This document shows positions 9,182 to 17,070 of a stretch of 64,000 nt of DNA, piece by piece. This stretch comes from Streptomyces sp. NBC_01283 (GTDB taxonomy: Bacteria > Actinomycetota > Actinomycetes > Streptomycetales > Streptomycetaceae). The stretch lies in the NCBI RefSeq assembly GCF_041435335.1, contig NZ_CP108430.1, positions 6,299,001-6,363,000 on the forward strand, given 5' to 3'. The notes beneath the pieces were generated by a model that made no database searches, was not told the DNA's origin, and saw nothing but the letters and a program-made list of their open reading frames with translations. The position numbers were made by a program, and so were the translations under genes. Position 1 is the stretch's first letter; each line of letters starts with the position of its first letter.

Positions 9182-9433
9182 TCAGGCGGCCTGGTGCTTG
9201 AGGATGTAGCTGGTCGCGTCGCCGACCGTCTTGAGGTTCTTGACGTCGTCGTCCGGGATCTTGACGTCGAAGCGCTCTTCAGCGGCGACGACGACCTCGA
9301 CCATGGACAGCGAGTCGACGTCCAGGTCGTCGGTGAAGGACTTGTCCAGCTGGACGTCCTCGACCGGGATGCCGGCGATCTCGTTCACGATCTCGGCGAG
9401 ACCGGCGACGATCTCTTCCTGAGTGGCGGCCAT
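9182..9433 (-). CDS. acpP: Acyl carrier protein
   Basis: 83 residues and acidic. The 4'-phosphopantetheine attachment Ser41 lies in DVDSLSMVE. An AAGGAG ribosome site is placed correctly before the ATG at 9433. It carries the growing acyl chain for FabD, FabH and FabF, its operon partners. A 97-bp spacer containing a hairpin separates it from fabH, unlike the tight fabD-fabH junction. Confidence 0.97.
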   Translation of the reverse strand: MAATQEEIVAGLAEIVNEIAGIPVEDVQLDKSFTDDLDVDSLSMVEVVVAAEERFDVKIPDDDVKNLKTVGDATSYILKHQAA

Positions 9434-9501
9434 GTTGGCGCTCCTTCTATGTATCCAGAGGGTGTGGCGCCCGCCGCGGCAGCGGCAGGTTGGTTGCAGA
9501 C

Positions 9502-9523
9502 GTCCGGATCGGCTGATCCGGAC
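9502..9523 (-). other. Hairpin in the fabH-acpP spacer
   Basis: GTCCGGATC and GATCCGGAC form a perfect 9-bp stem around a 4-base loop. It could be an attenuator, an RNA processing or stability site that adjusts acpP level, or an operator. No evidence separates these choices. Confidence 0.5.
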
Positions 9524-9530
9524 TTCATGC

Positions 9531-10562
9531 CTAGGGGAGGGTAACGACCGTGGCGGCGTACACGAGACCCGCCCCGAAGCCGATGACGAGCGCGGTGTCG
9601 CCGCTCTTCGCCTCGCCGGTCGCCAGAAGCCGCTCCATCGCGAGCGGAATCGAGGCTGCCGACGTGTTCCCGGTGGTGCGCACATCACGGGCGACCGTGA
9701 CGTGTTCCGGCAGTTTCAGAGTCTTCACCATCGAGTCGATGATCCGCTCGTTGGCCTGATGCGGGATGAAGACATCCAGGTCGTCCGCGGTGATTCCGGC
9801 CGCGTCCAGCGCCTGCTGGGCGACCTTCGCCATCTCGAACACGGCCCAGCGGAAGACCGCCTGGCCCTCCTGCGTGATCGCAGGGAACTTGATGTTGCCC
9901 TCGCTGTCGAGAGGCAGCTTCGAGACATCGCCGACGTGGAGGTCGTTCCACGCCACGGTCTGCTTGATGGTCTCGGACTTGTCGCCCTCGCTGCCCCAGA
10001 TGGTGGGGCCGATCTGCGGCTCCTGGGACGGGCCGACGATCACGGCACCCGCGCCGTCACCGAACAGGAAGGCCGTCGCGCGGTCCTCCAGGTCGGTCAG
10101 GTCGCTCAGCCGCTCGACGCCGATGACCAGGACGTACTCCGCGGAACCCTCGACGATCATGCCCTTGGCGAGCGTCAGGCCGTAGCCGAAGCCGGCGCAG
10201 CCCGCGGAGATGTCGAAGGCGGCGGGCTTGCCCGCGCCGATCTTGTCCGCGATCTCGGTCGCGATGGCCGGCGTCTGCTTGAAGTGCGAGACGGTCGAGA
10301 CGACGACCGCGCCGATCTGCTCCGGGGTGATGCCCGCGTCGGCGATCGCCTTGCCGGAGGCCTCGATGGACATCGCGGCCACGGTCTCCTCGTCGGAGGC
10401 CCAGTGGCGGGTCGCGATGCCGGAGCGGGAGCGGATCCACTCGTCGGACGAGTCGATCGTCTCGAGGATCACCTCGTTGGGCACGACACGGGTCGGCCGG
10501 TAGCCACCGACACCCATGATGCGCGCGTACGGGGCGCCCTTACTGGGCTTGATCTTCGACAT
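9531..10562 (-). CDS. fabH: Beta-ketoacyl-ACP synthase III
   Basis: 343 residues. The catalytic triad of the family is present: Cys in SAGCAGFGYG (about residue 122), His in FIPHQANERI (about 264) and Asn in TTGNTSAASIP (about 294). The enzyme starts each chain by condensing an acyl-CoA (in Streptomyces often branched) with malonyl-ACP. An AGGAGAG site precedes the ATG. It is 17 bp downstream of fabD on the same strand. Confidence 0.96.
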   Translation of the reverse strand: MSKIKPSKGAPYARIMGVGGYRPTRVVPNEVILETIDSSDEWIRSRSGIATRHWASDEETVAAMSIEASGKAIADAGITPEQIGAVVVSTVSHFKQTPAIATEIADKIGAGKPAAFDISAGCAGFGYGLTLAKGMIVEGSAEYVLVIGVERLSDLTDLEDRATAFLFGDGAGAVIVGPSQEPQIGPTIWGSEGDKSETIKQTVAWNDLHVGDVSKLPLDSEGNIKFPAITQEGQAVFRWAVFEMAKVAQQALDAAGITADDLDVFIPHQANERIIDSMVKTLKLPEHVTVARDVRTTGNTSAASIPLAMERLLATGEAKSGDTALVIGFGAGLVYAATVVTLP

Positions 10563-10579
10563 GCTCTCCTGGCTCCTTC

Positions 10580-11533
10580 TCAGGCACCCGCCGCGTCGGC
10601 GGCGGATGCGGTGTCGGCGATGAGCTCACGAGCGGCGTCGAGGTCGTCGGGCGTCTTGAGGGCCACTGTCCGCACCCCGGGCAGGGCGCGCTTGGCGAGA
10701 CCGGTCAGCGTGCCACCGGGGCACAGCTCGATCATCGCCGTGGCGCCCAGGTCCTTGAACGTCTCCATGCACAGGTCCCAGCGCACGGGGTTGGCCACCT
10801 GGCCGACCAGGCGGGACAGCACGTCCGAGCCGGTCGCCACGGCCTGGCCGTCACGGTTCGAGATGTACGTCAGCGTCGGGTCGGCCGGGTCGAGGACCTT
10901 GGCGGCCTCCTCGAGCGCGGCGACCGCGGGAGCCATGTGGTGCGTGTGGAACGCGCCCGCCACCTTCAACGGTACGACGCGTCGGACGCCCTCGGGCTTG
11001 TCCTCGGCGAGCGCCGCGAGCTGCTCCGCGGTGCCCGCGGCGACGACCTGGCCCGCGCCGTTCACGTTCGCCGGCGTCAGGCCGAGCTTCTCCAGGTGCG
11101 GGACGGTGACCTCGGGGTCGCCGCCGAGCAGCGCCGCCATGCCGGTCTCCGTGACGGCCGCGGCCTCGGCCATGGCCAGACCCCGCTTGCGGACGAGACC
11201 GAGCGCGGCGTCGTCCCCGAGCACACCCGCGAGGGCGGCCGCGGTGATCTCGCCGACGCTGTGTCCCGCGACCGCGCCGGGCTTGTTCACGGCGAGGACG
11301 TCACTGAGTGCCTCGGCGGACAGCAGACCGGCGGCCACAAGCAGCGGCTGGGCCACCGCGGTGTCACGGATCGCGTCGGCGTCGGCCTGGGTGCCGTAGT
11401 GGGCAAGGTCCAGCCCGATGGCGTCCGACCACGCGCCGATGCGGTCGGCCGCACCGAGGAGATCGAGCCAGGGAGTCAGGAAGCCGGGCGTCTGAGCGCC
11501 TTGGCCGGGAGCGACGAGTACGAGCACTCTCAC
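10580..11533 (-). CDS. fabD: Malonyl-CoA:ACP transacylase
   Basis: 317 residues beginning at GTG 11533. The family start (LVAPGQGAQTPGFL) is followed by the nucleophile Ser in GHSVGEITA (about residue 97), and the catalytic His lies in GAFHTHHM (about 205). It loads malonate onto AcpP. It is the first gene of the fab operon and lies 89 bp from fasR. Confidence 0.96.
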   Translation of the reverse strand: MRVLVLVAPGQGAQTPGFLTPWLDLLGAADRIGAWSDAIGLDLAHYGTQADADAIRDTAVAQPLLVAAGLLSAEALSDVLAVNKPGAVAGHSVGEITAAALAGVLGDDAALGLVRKRGLAMAEAAAVTETGMAALLGGDPEVTVPHLEKLGLTPANVNGAGQVVAAGTAEQLAALAEDKPEGVRRVVPLKVAGAFHTHHMAPAVAALEEAAKVLDPADPTLTYISNRDGQAVATGSDVLSRLVGQVANPVRWDLCMETFKDLGATAMIELCPGGTLTGLAKRALPGVRTVALKTPDDLDAARELIADTASAADAAGA

Positions 11534-11594
11534 ACTCTCTCTTGTGGACGGTGGTAGCCGCCCGTGGGGACAGGGACGAAGAACCGCTGGGGGA

Positions 11595-11600
11595 ATTGTA
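11595..11600 (-). promoter_or_regulatory. Candidate -10 box of the fab operon promoter
   Basis: On the minus strand this reads TACAAT, one of the best -10 boxes in the window, about 60 bp before fabD. No good -35 lies 16-19 bp upstream of it. That fits a promoter needing an activator, such as FasR encoded just upstream. Confidence 0.45.
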
Positions 11601-11622
11601 GGGGCCCGACAAAACCCTGGGG

Positions 11623-12882
11623 TCAGAGATCTCCGTCGGCCAGTCGTCCCAGGATCAGCGCGATCCGCAGCGTGAATGCCGAGCGTACGTCCGATGGCGA
11701 CCAGCCGGTGACGTCTGTCACACGTCGCAGCCGGTAGCGCACGGTGTTGGGGTGCACGAAGAGCATCCGGGCGGCCCCTTCGAGACTGCTGGCCTGTTCC
11801 AGATAGACGCTGAGCGTCTCCAGGAGCGCGGAGCCGGCTTCCTCCAGCGGTCTGTAGATCTCCTCCACCAACTGGTCGCGCGCGGCGGGATCGCTCGCGA
11901 TCGCGCGCTCCGGCAGGAGATCGTCCGCCAGGACCGGGCGCGGGGCGTCCTGCCAGGCGGCGCAGGCCTTGAGCCCGGCGGCCGCGGCCTGCGCGGACCG
12001 GGTGGCGGCGAGCAGGTCGGGGACGATGGGTCCGGCGACGACGGGCCCGGCCGCGTACGGGCCGATCAGACCCTTGGCGACCTGCAGCGGATTGTCGTTG
12101 CCGCCCGCGATGACGACGAGACGGTCGCCGAGCACCCCGGTGAGGACCTGCAGCTTGGCGTGGCGCGCGGCGCGGCGGATGGCTTCGACGGTGAGCTCGC
12201 TGTCGCCGTCGGGCGCGGTGCCGAGGACGACACAGACGTGGTCGGGGGAGTTCCAGCCGAGCGCGGCGGCGCGGGAGACGGCCCCCTCGTCGGCTTCTCC
12301 GGAGAGCACGGCGTTCACGACGAGGGATTCGAGCCGGGCGTCCCAGGCACCGCGTGCCTCGGCGGCCTGCGCGTAGACCTGCGCGGTGGCGAAGGCGATC
12401 TCGCGGGCGTACACGAGGAGCGCCTCGCGGAGGATGGATTCATCCCCCGGGGCCGCGATCTCGTCGACCGCGGACTCCATCACCTCGATCGTCGTACGCA
12501 CCATCTCCACGGTCTGGCGCAGGGTGATCGCCCTGGTCAGCTCGCGCGGGGCGGTGCCGAAGACGTCGGTGGAGATGGCCTGGGGCGCGTCGGGGTGGCG
12601 GAACCACTCGGTGAAGGCGGCGATGCCGGCCTGTGCCACCAGGCCGATCCAGGAGCGGTTCTCCGGCGGCATCGCCCGGTACCAGGACAGCGTCTCGTCC
12701 ATGCGCGCGATGGCCTGCGCCGCGAGGCTGCCGGATGACTGTTCCAGGCGCTTCAGCGTGGCTGAGTGGGCGTGGGCCTTCCGGTGCGCGTCCTGCCGGG
12801 CGGCTTCCTCGTGGCGCGCGGCTTCCTCGTGGGCTGCCTGATGGGCGTCCTGGCGGGCTTCGTTCGCAGAGGGTTCGGGCAC
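11623..12882 (-). CDS. fasR: PucR-type regulator of fatty acid synthesis
   Basis: 419 residues. The C-terminus holds the PucR-type helix-turn-helix (HPNTVRYRLRRVTDVTGW) and the middle a GGDEF-like regulatory region, as in this family. The N-terminus is rich in Ala, His, Glu and Arg repeats (HEEAARHEEAARQDAH), likely helical and disordered. In S. coelicolor the gene in this position is fasR, an activator of the fab operon. The position directly upstream of fabD on the same strand supports the same role here. Confidence 0.92.
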   Translation of the reverse strand: MPEPSANEARQDAHQAAHEEAARHEEAARQDAHRKAHAHSATLKRLEQSSGSLAAQAIARMDETLSWYRAMPPENRSWIGLVAQAGIAAFTEWFRHPDAPQAISTDVFGTAPRELTRAITLRQTVEMVRTTIEVMESAVDEIAAPGDESILREALLVYAREIAFATAQVYAQAAEARGAWDARLESLVVNAVLSGEADEGAVSRAAALGWNSPDHVCVVLGTAPDGDSELTVEAIRRAARHAKLQVLTGVLGDRLVVIAGGNDNPLQVAKGLIGPYAAGPVVAGPIVPDLLAATRSAQAAAAGLKACAAWQDAPRPVLADDLLPERAIASDPAARDQLVEEIYRPLEEAGSALLETLSVYLEQASSLEGAARMLFVHPNTVRYRLRRVTDVTGWSPSDVRSAFTLRIALILGRLADGDL

Positions 12883-12928
12883 GGGGACAAGACTGCCTTA
12901 TCGGGGCGGGGGCGTGCGGTGCCGGGTC

Positions 12929-12934
12929 TAACGT
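12929..12934 (+). promoter_or_regulatory. Candidate -10 box for a leaderless pirin mRNA
   Basis: TAACGT lies 7 bases before the GTG at 12942 and no ribosome site is present, so transcription probably starts at or next to the GTG. The -35 region is weak. Confidence 0.4.
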
Positions 12935-12941
12935 GGGGTGT

Positions 12942-13604
12942 GTGATTGATGTACGGCGCTCCATCGATCGGTACCGCGGCGGGGAGCCCGGCACCGGTGT
13001 CGAAACCTTCCACGCCTTCTCCTTCGGGCCGCACTACGACCCGGACAACCTCCGCTTCGGCGCGGTCCTGGCCTGCAACGAAGAGCGTCTCGCGCCCGGC
13101 GCGGGCTTCGACGAACACCCGCACAGCCACACCGAGATCGTGACCTGGGTGGTGGAGGGCGAGCTGACCCACCGCGACACGGCCGGCCACGAGTCGGTCG
13201 TACGCCCCGGGGACGTCCAGCACCTGAGCGCGGCCGGGGGCGTCCGCCACGTGGAACGCAATGACGCCGGGACCCCGCTGGTCTTCATCCAGATGTGGCT
13301 GTCACCCCTGGCCCCTGGCGGCGACCCGTCCTACGAGGTCGTCCACGGCATCGCGGACTCCACTCCGTACGCCGTCCCCGCGGCGGGAGCGCTCCTCCAC
13401 GTCCGCAGGCTCGCCCCAGGCGAGCGCACCGCGATCCCGGACGCCCCTTTCGCGTACCTCCACGTGGTGCGCGGCGAGGTCCACGTGGCCGGCGAAACCC
13501 TGACCCCGGGCGACGCGGCCCGCATCACGAGCGCGGAGGGCCTGGAAGCGGTGGCGGGGGGCGAGGGGGCGGCGGAGCTGCTGGTGTGGGAGATGGCGGG
13601 CTGA
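12942..13604 (+). CDS. Pirin-family cupin protein
   Basis: 220 residues from GTG 12942; the frame extends upstream but only antisense to fasR. The N-terminal cupin has the pirin metal site: FDEHPHSHTEIVTWVVEGEL (His cluster near residues 57-61) and later a His in GDVQHLSAAGGVRHVE. The C-terminal cupin (HVVRGEVHVAG) lacks a full metal set, as usual. Pirins act as metal-dependent quercetinase-like enzymes or redox cofactors; which applies here is not known. It is divergent from fasR. Confidence 0.9.
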   Translation: MIDVRRSIDRYRGGEPGTGVETFHAFSFGPHYDPDNLRFGAVLACNEERLAPGAGFDEHPHSHTEIVTWVVEGELTHRDTAGHESVVRPGDVQHLSAAGGVRHVERNDAGTPLVFIQMWLSPLAPGGDPSYEVVHGIADSTPYAVPAAGALLHVRRLAPGERTAIPDAPFAYLHVVRGEVHVAGETLTPGDAARITSAEGLEAVAGGEGAAELLVWEMAG

Positions 13605-13656
13605 AACGAGGGCATCCCGCGCCTGCCGGGCTGCGGAAACGCTCGTGGAGGTGACC

Positions 13657-14472
13657 TCAGAGCTCGGCGAGCACCGCGTCGGTGAACGGAGGCCACGCCT
13701 CGACGGCCCACGGTCCGAACGCCCGGTCCGCCAGAGCGACACACGCCGCCCCCGCGTCGGGATCGACCCAGAGGAACGTCCCGGCCTGCCCGAAGTGCCC
13801 GAACGTCCGGGGCGAGGACGAACTCCCCGTCCAGTGCGGCGACTTGGAGTCCCGGATCTCGAACCCGAGCCCCCAGTCATTGGGACTCTGATGCCCGTAC
13901 CCGGGAAGCACACCCTTCAGCCCCGGATACGTCACCGACATCGCCGCGGCCACCGTCCGCGGATCGAGCAGCCGCGGCGCCTGCACCTCGGCGGCGAACT
14001 TCACCAGGTCATCGACGGTGGACACGCCGTCCTTGGCGGGCGAGGCGTCCCCCTCCAGCGTGGTGGACCCCATCCCCAGCGGTTCGAGCACCGCCTGCCG
14101 CAGATACTCCGCGAAGGGAATGTCCGTCGCCTTGGCGATGTGATCCCCGAGCACCTCGAACCCGGCGTTCGAGTACAGCCGCCGCGTCCCGGCAGGCGCC
14201 GTCACCCGGTGCTCGTCGAACGCAAGGCCGCTGGTGTGCGCCAGCAGATGCCGCACGGTCGATCCCTCGGGCCCGGCGGGCTCATCGAGCTCGACGGCCC
14301 CCTCTTCGTACGCCACCAGCGCCGCGTACGCCGCCAGCGGCTTGGTGACCGAAGCGAGCGCGAAACGGTGCCCGGTGGGTCCGTGCGCCCCGACGACCGT
14401 GCCGTCCGCACGAACGACGGCGGCGGCAGCGGTGGGGACCGGCCAGTTCTCGATCAACGCCAGGCTCTGCAT
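13657..14472 (-). CDS. Serine hydrolase, class C beta-lactamase/PBP-like family
   Basis: 271 residues. The nucleophile Ser and Lys lie in SVTK (residues about 41-44), and the Tyr-x-Asn motif is YSN near residue 105. No signal peptide is seen, so it should be intracellular, which is unusual for beta-lactam-binding proteins and suggests an esterase or amide hydrolase role. A GTG two codons upstream (14478) is an alternative start. It lies 19 bp after the GNAT gene on the same strand and may be co-transcribed. Confidence 0.87.
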   Translation of the reverse strand: MQSLALIENWPVPTAAAAVVRADGTVVGAHGPTGHRFALASVTKPLAAYAALVAYEEGAVELDEPAGPEGSTVRHLLAHTSGLAFDEHRVTAPAGTRRLYSNAGFEVLGDHIAKATDIPFAEYLRQAVLEPLGMGSTTLEGDASPAKDGVSTVDDLVKFAAEVQAPRLLDPRTVAAAMSVTYPGLKGVLPGYGHQSPNDWGLGFEIRDSKSPHWTGSSSSPRTFGHFGQAGTFLWVDPDAGAACVALADRAFGPWAVEAWPPFTDAVLAEL

Positions 14473-14491
14473 GGACACGAGCCTAAGCGCC

Positions 14492-15007
14492 CTACAGGCT
14501 CAGCCGCATCGAGGGGTCGGGCTTGCGCACGAAGCCGAGCGAGGCGTACAACGGCTCCGCCTCCGCCGACGCATTGAGATCGACGCTCCCCGCACCACGC
14601 TCCCGGAACCAGTCGAGCAGTACCTCCATGCAGGCCCGCGCATACCCACGCCGCCGCTGATCCGGATCAGTGGCCACGCTGAACACCTGACCCACGACGC
14701 CCCGCGGATTCCCCGCCCGCCCGATGCGGTAGTCCAGCGTCCCCACCACCAGCGCCGCAAGCTTCCGGGGCTGGTTCGGCTGCTCCTGCCGCTCCGGCTG
14801 GCCTGGTCGGTCGATGACGAAGGCGGCGAAGTTGCCGTCCGGTTCGGCGAGTTTGGTCCGGACGACAGCAAGCGACTCGGCATGCCAGCTGGTGTCCGAC
14901 TCGACGGTGGCAGCCGAACCGTTCGCGAACATCGAGTCGATCATCACCTGCCGCAGCCTGAGCAGTTCCTCGGCATCCTCTGGCGTGGCGCGACGTACAA
15001 CACTCAT
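14492..15007 (-). CDS. GNAT-family N-acetyltransferase
   Basis: 171 residues. The acetyl-CoA pyrophosphate-binding loop is seen as DQRRRGYARACMEVLLDWF (about residues 113-131), preceded by the beta-strand VVGQVFSVATD and followed by the C-terminal motif AEPLYASLGFVRK. The substrate is unknown. The ATG at 15007 begins the family fold directly (MSVVRRATPED). It is divergent from the MerR gene. Confidence 0.9.
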   Translation of the reverse strand: MSVVRRATPEDAEELLRLRQVMIDSMFANGSAATVESDTSWHAESLAVVRTKLAEPDGNFAAFVIDRPGQPERQEQPNQPRKLAALVVGTLDYRIGRAGNPRGVVGQVFSVATDPDQRRRGYARACMEVLLDWFRERGAGSVDLNASAEAEPLYASLGFVRKPDPSMRLSL

Positions 15008-15092
15008 GATCGGCACCGTAGTCACCGCACGAAGCGACGTCCCCCGCTTTTCCGAGGGTTTGTTTCCGTCACATATTTCCTCCCGGTTCTGC

Positions 15093-15123
15093 TTGCTTGG
15101 AGCGCACTCCAAGGTTCTAGCGT
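15093..15123 (+). promoter_or_regulatory. MerR-type promoter and operator
   Basis: TTGCTT (15093-15098) and TAGCGT (15118-15123) are 19 bp apart, the stretched spacer typical of MerR-controlled promoters. The spacer holds the palindrome CTTGGAGCGCACTCCAAG (15096-15113) with perfect 7-bp arms. The start codon at 15131 lies 8 bases past the -10, so the mRNA is probably leaderless. Confidence 0.8.
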
Positions 15124-15130
15124 GGAGGTC

Positions 15131-15688
15131 ATGACGGTGATGGAGACCGAGACGACCCGCACGAAGGGCCCCGCGCAGGGCGCGACCGCCCCGACACCCG
15201 GCAGCGCCGACGCCACCCTGAGCGCCGGCAGCACCGACAGCTCCGCCGGTGCCGGAACCGGGGCCGACGCCTGCGCCTCGGCACCCACCGCGCATCCCCG
15301 CCCGAACGGGCAGGACCACTACACGATCAGCGAGGTCGTCGCCTTCATCGGCCTGACCGCGCACACCCTGCGCTGGTACGAGCGAATCGGCCTGATGCCC
15401 CACATCGACCGCTCCCACACGGGCCAGCGCCGCTACCGCAACCGCGACCTGGACTGGCTCACCTTCGTCGGCAAGCTCCGCCTGACAGGCATGCCGGTGG
15501 CGGACATGGTCCGCTACGCCGAGCTGGTGCGCGAGGGCGAGCACACCTTCACCGAGCGCCAGGAGCTCCTAGAACGGACCCGCCGCGACGTCCGCACCCG
15601 CATAGCGGAGCTCCAGGACACGCTCGCCGTACTCGACTACAAGATCAACTTCTACGCTGACGCCCGCCCGGCGCCAGAGAGGCTCTGA
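15131..15688 (+). CDS. MerR-family transcriptional regulator
   Basis: 185 residues. The first ~60 are a low-complexity Ala/Thr/Gly/Ser tail that is not part of the fold. Then comes the MerR helix-turn-helix (HYTISEVVAFIGLTAHTLRW, then the YERIGL wing) and a C-terminal coiled coil (VRTRIAELQDTLAVLDYKI). No effector cysteines are found in the C-terminal part, so it is of the small-molecule rather than metal type. It likely controls its own promoter and the aldo/keto reductase 5 bp downstream. Confidence 0.92.
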   Translation: MTVMETETTRTKGPAQGATAPTPGSADATLSAGSTDSSAGAGTGADACASAPTAHPRPNGQDHYTISEVVAFIGLTAHTLRWYERIGLMPHIDRSHTGQRRYRNRDLDWLTFVGKLRLTGMPVADMVRYAELVREGEHTFTERQELLERTRRDVRTRIAELQDTLAVLDYKINFYADARPAPERL

Positions 15689-15693
15689 CACTG

Positions 15694-16746
15694 ATGACCG
15701 CAGAAACCCCCAACACTCCCGCGACTCCCCAGTCCCCCGACCGGATCGCGAAGGTGCGGCTCGGGACGGACGGCCCCGAAGTCGGGGTCCAGGGACTCGG
15801 CTGCATGGGCATGAGCTTCGCCTACGGCCCCACCGACGCCGACGAGGCCCGGGCGACCCTGGAGCGCGCCCTCGAACTGGGCGTCACCCTCTACGACACC
15901 GCCGACGCCTACGCCGCCGGTGAGAACGAGAAGTTCCTTTCCCCCTTCCTCAAGGCACACCGCGACGAGGTCGTCCTCGCCACCAAGTTCGCCCTGGCCG
16001 TAGACCCGGACGACTCGACCAAGCGGATCATCAACAATGACCCCGCCTACATCCGCGCCTGCGTCGACGCCAGCCTCCAGCGCCTCGGCGTGGACGTCAT
16101 CGACCTCTACTACATGCACCGCCGCAACCCCCAGGTGCCGATCGAGGAGACCGTCGGCGTGATGGCCGAACTGGTCGCCGCGGGCAAGGTCAAGCACCTC
16201 GGCCTCAGTGAGGTCACCGGCACGGAACTCCGCGCCGCCCACGCCGTCCATCCCATCGCCGCCCTCCAGTCGGAGTGGTCGCTCTTCAGCCGTGACATCG
16301 AGCAGGGCGTGGTCCCCGCCGCCGCCGAACTCGGCGTCGCCCTCGTCCCCTACTCCCCGCTCGGCCGCGGCTTCCTCACCGGCTCGTTCGTCAGCGCCGA
16401 CAAGGAACTCGGCGAGGACGACTTCCGCCGCCAGCAGCCCCGCTTCACGGGCGACAACGCCGCTGCCAACGCGGCCCTCCTGGAACCCATCCGCACCGTC
16501 GCCGAAGCCCACGGCGCGAGCCTCGGCCAGGTCGCCCTCGCCTGGGTCCAACAGCAGGCCCAGGCCCACGGACTGGCCGTCGTCCCCATCCCCGGCACCC
16601 GCAAGCGCTCTCGCGTCGAGGAGAACACCGCGGCCACCCGCCTCGATCTCACCCCCTCCGAACTCGCCCGGCTCAACCCCATCGCCACCCAGGTCGCAGG
16701 CGACCGCTACGCCGACATGACCTTCACCTCGGCAGGCCGCGAGTAA
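15694..16746 (+). CDS. Aldo/keto reductase
   Basis: 350 residues. The AKR tetrad is present: Asp and Tyr in LYDTADAYAAG, Lys in LATKFALAV and His in YYMHRR. The C-terminal NADPH-binding segment is IPGTRKRSRVEEN. The enzyme reduces aldehydes or ketones; the sequence is of the YghZ/AKR13-like type (GCMGMSFAYG near the start). It is the second gene of the MerR operon, which suggests an inducible detoxification role. Confidence 0.93.
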   Translation: MTAETPNTPATPQSPDRIAKVRLGTDGPEVGVQGLGCMGMSFAYGPTDADEARATLERALELGVTLYDTADAYAAGENEKFLSPFLKAHRDEVVLATKFALAVDPDDSTKRIINNDPAYIRACVDASLQRLGVDVIDLYYMHRRNPQVPIEETVGVMAELVAAGKVKHLGLSEVTGTELRAAHAVHPIAALQSEWSLFSRDIEQGVVPAAAELGVALVPYSPLGRGFLTGSFVSADKELGEDDFRRQQPRFTGDNAAANAALLEPIRTVAEAHGASLGQVALAWVQQQAQAHGLAVVPIPGTRKRSRVEENTAATRLDLTPSELARLNPIATQVAGDRYADMTFTSAGRE

Positions 16747-17070
16747 CAACGAACCGACCACTCCCCACGGCGATGTCACCGCGGCAACATCCCATTCGGC
16801 AGGGCTTCTTGCTGCGCAGCAAGAGCCCGGCGGGAGGGGTCCTTGGGCTGCAACGGCCCACCGGGGAGGGTTTCGTGCGCCGAAGCGGCCTACCGGGGGG
16901 AGGGTTTCGTGCGCCGCGACGGCCCACCCGGGAGGGCTTCGTGCGCCGCGACGGCCCATCGGCGGCTTGCTGCGATGGACGGAGACCCGTGCCGTGCGGG
17001 CCTCCTCCGGGCATGGCGCCGCAGTGCGGCTCCCCTCCGCGTAGCCTCCCGTCTCTTGGCGGGCCGGCCG
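16747..17070. other. 324-bp intergenic region, contains tandem repeats, no gene
   Basis: Between the 3' ends of the aldo/keto reductase and the acyltransferase. The central part is a degenerate tandem repeat (listed separately). The frames that run through it encode only Pro/Arg/Gly/Ala-rich repeats and have no start signal. Confidence 0.6.
16851..16975. repeat. Degenerate tandem repeat of about 32 bp
   Basis: About four units begin at 16851, 16881, 16915 and 16947. The shared core is cgacggcccacc, then ggagggtttcgtgcgc. Units 1-3 are close copies; unit 4 diverges in its second half. Related fragments (agggcttcttgctgcgcagc) lie just upstream at 16801-16845. Confidence 0.7.

Noticed and set aside
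12753..13250. Minus-strand frame overlapping the fasR start and pirin
   Set aside because: It reads antisense through both the pirin gene and the fasR promoter region and lacks any fold.
15652..16959. Minus-strand frame running through the intergenic repeat and the aldo/keto reductase
   Set aside because: The N-terminal part is repeat-coded Pro/Arg/Ala sequence with no ribosome site; the rest is antisense to a certain gene.
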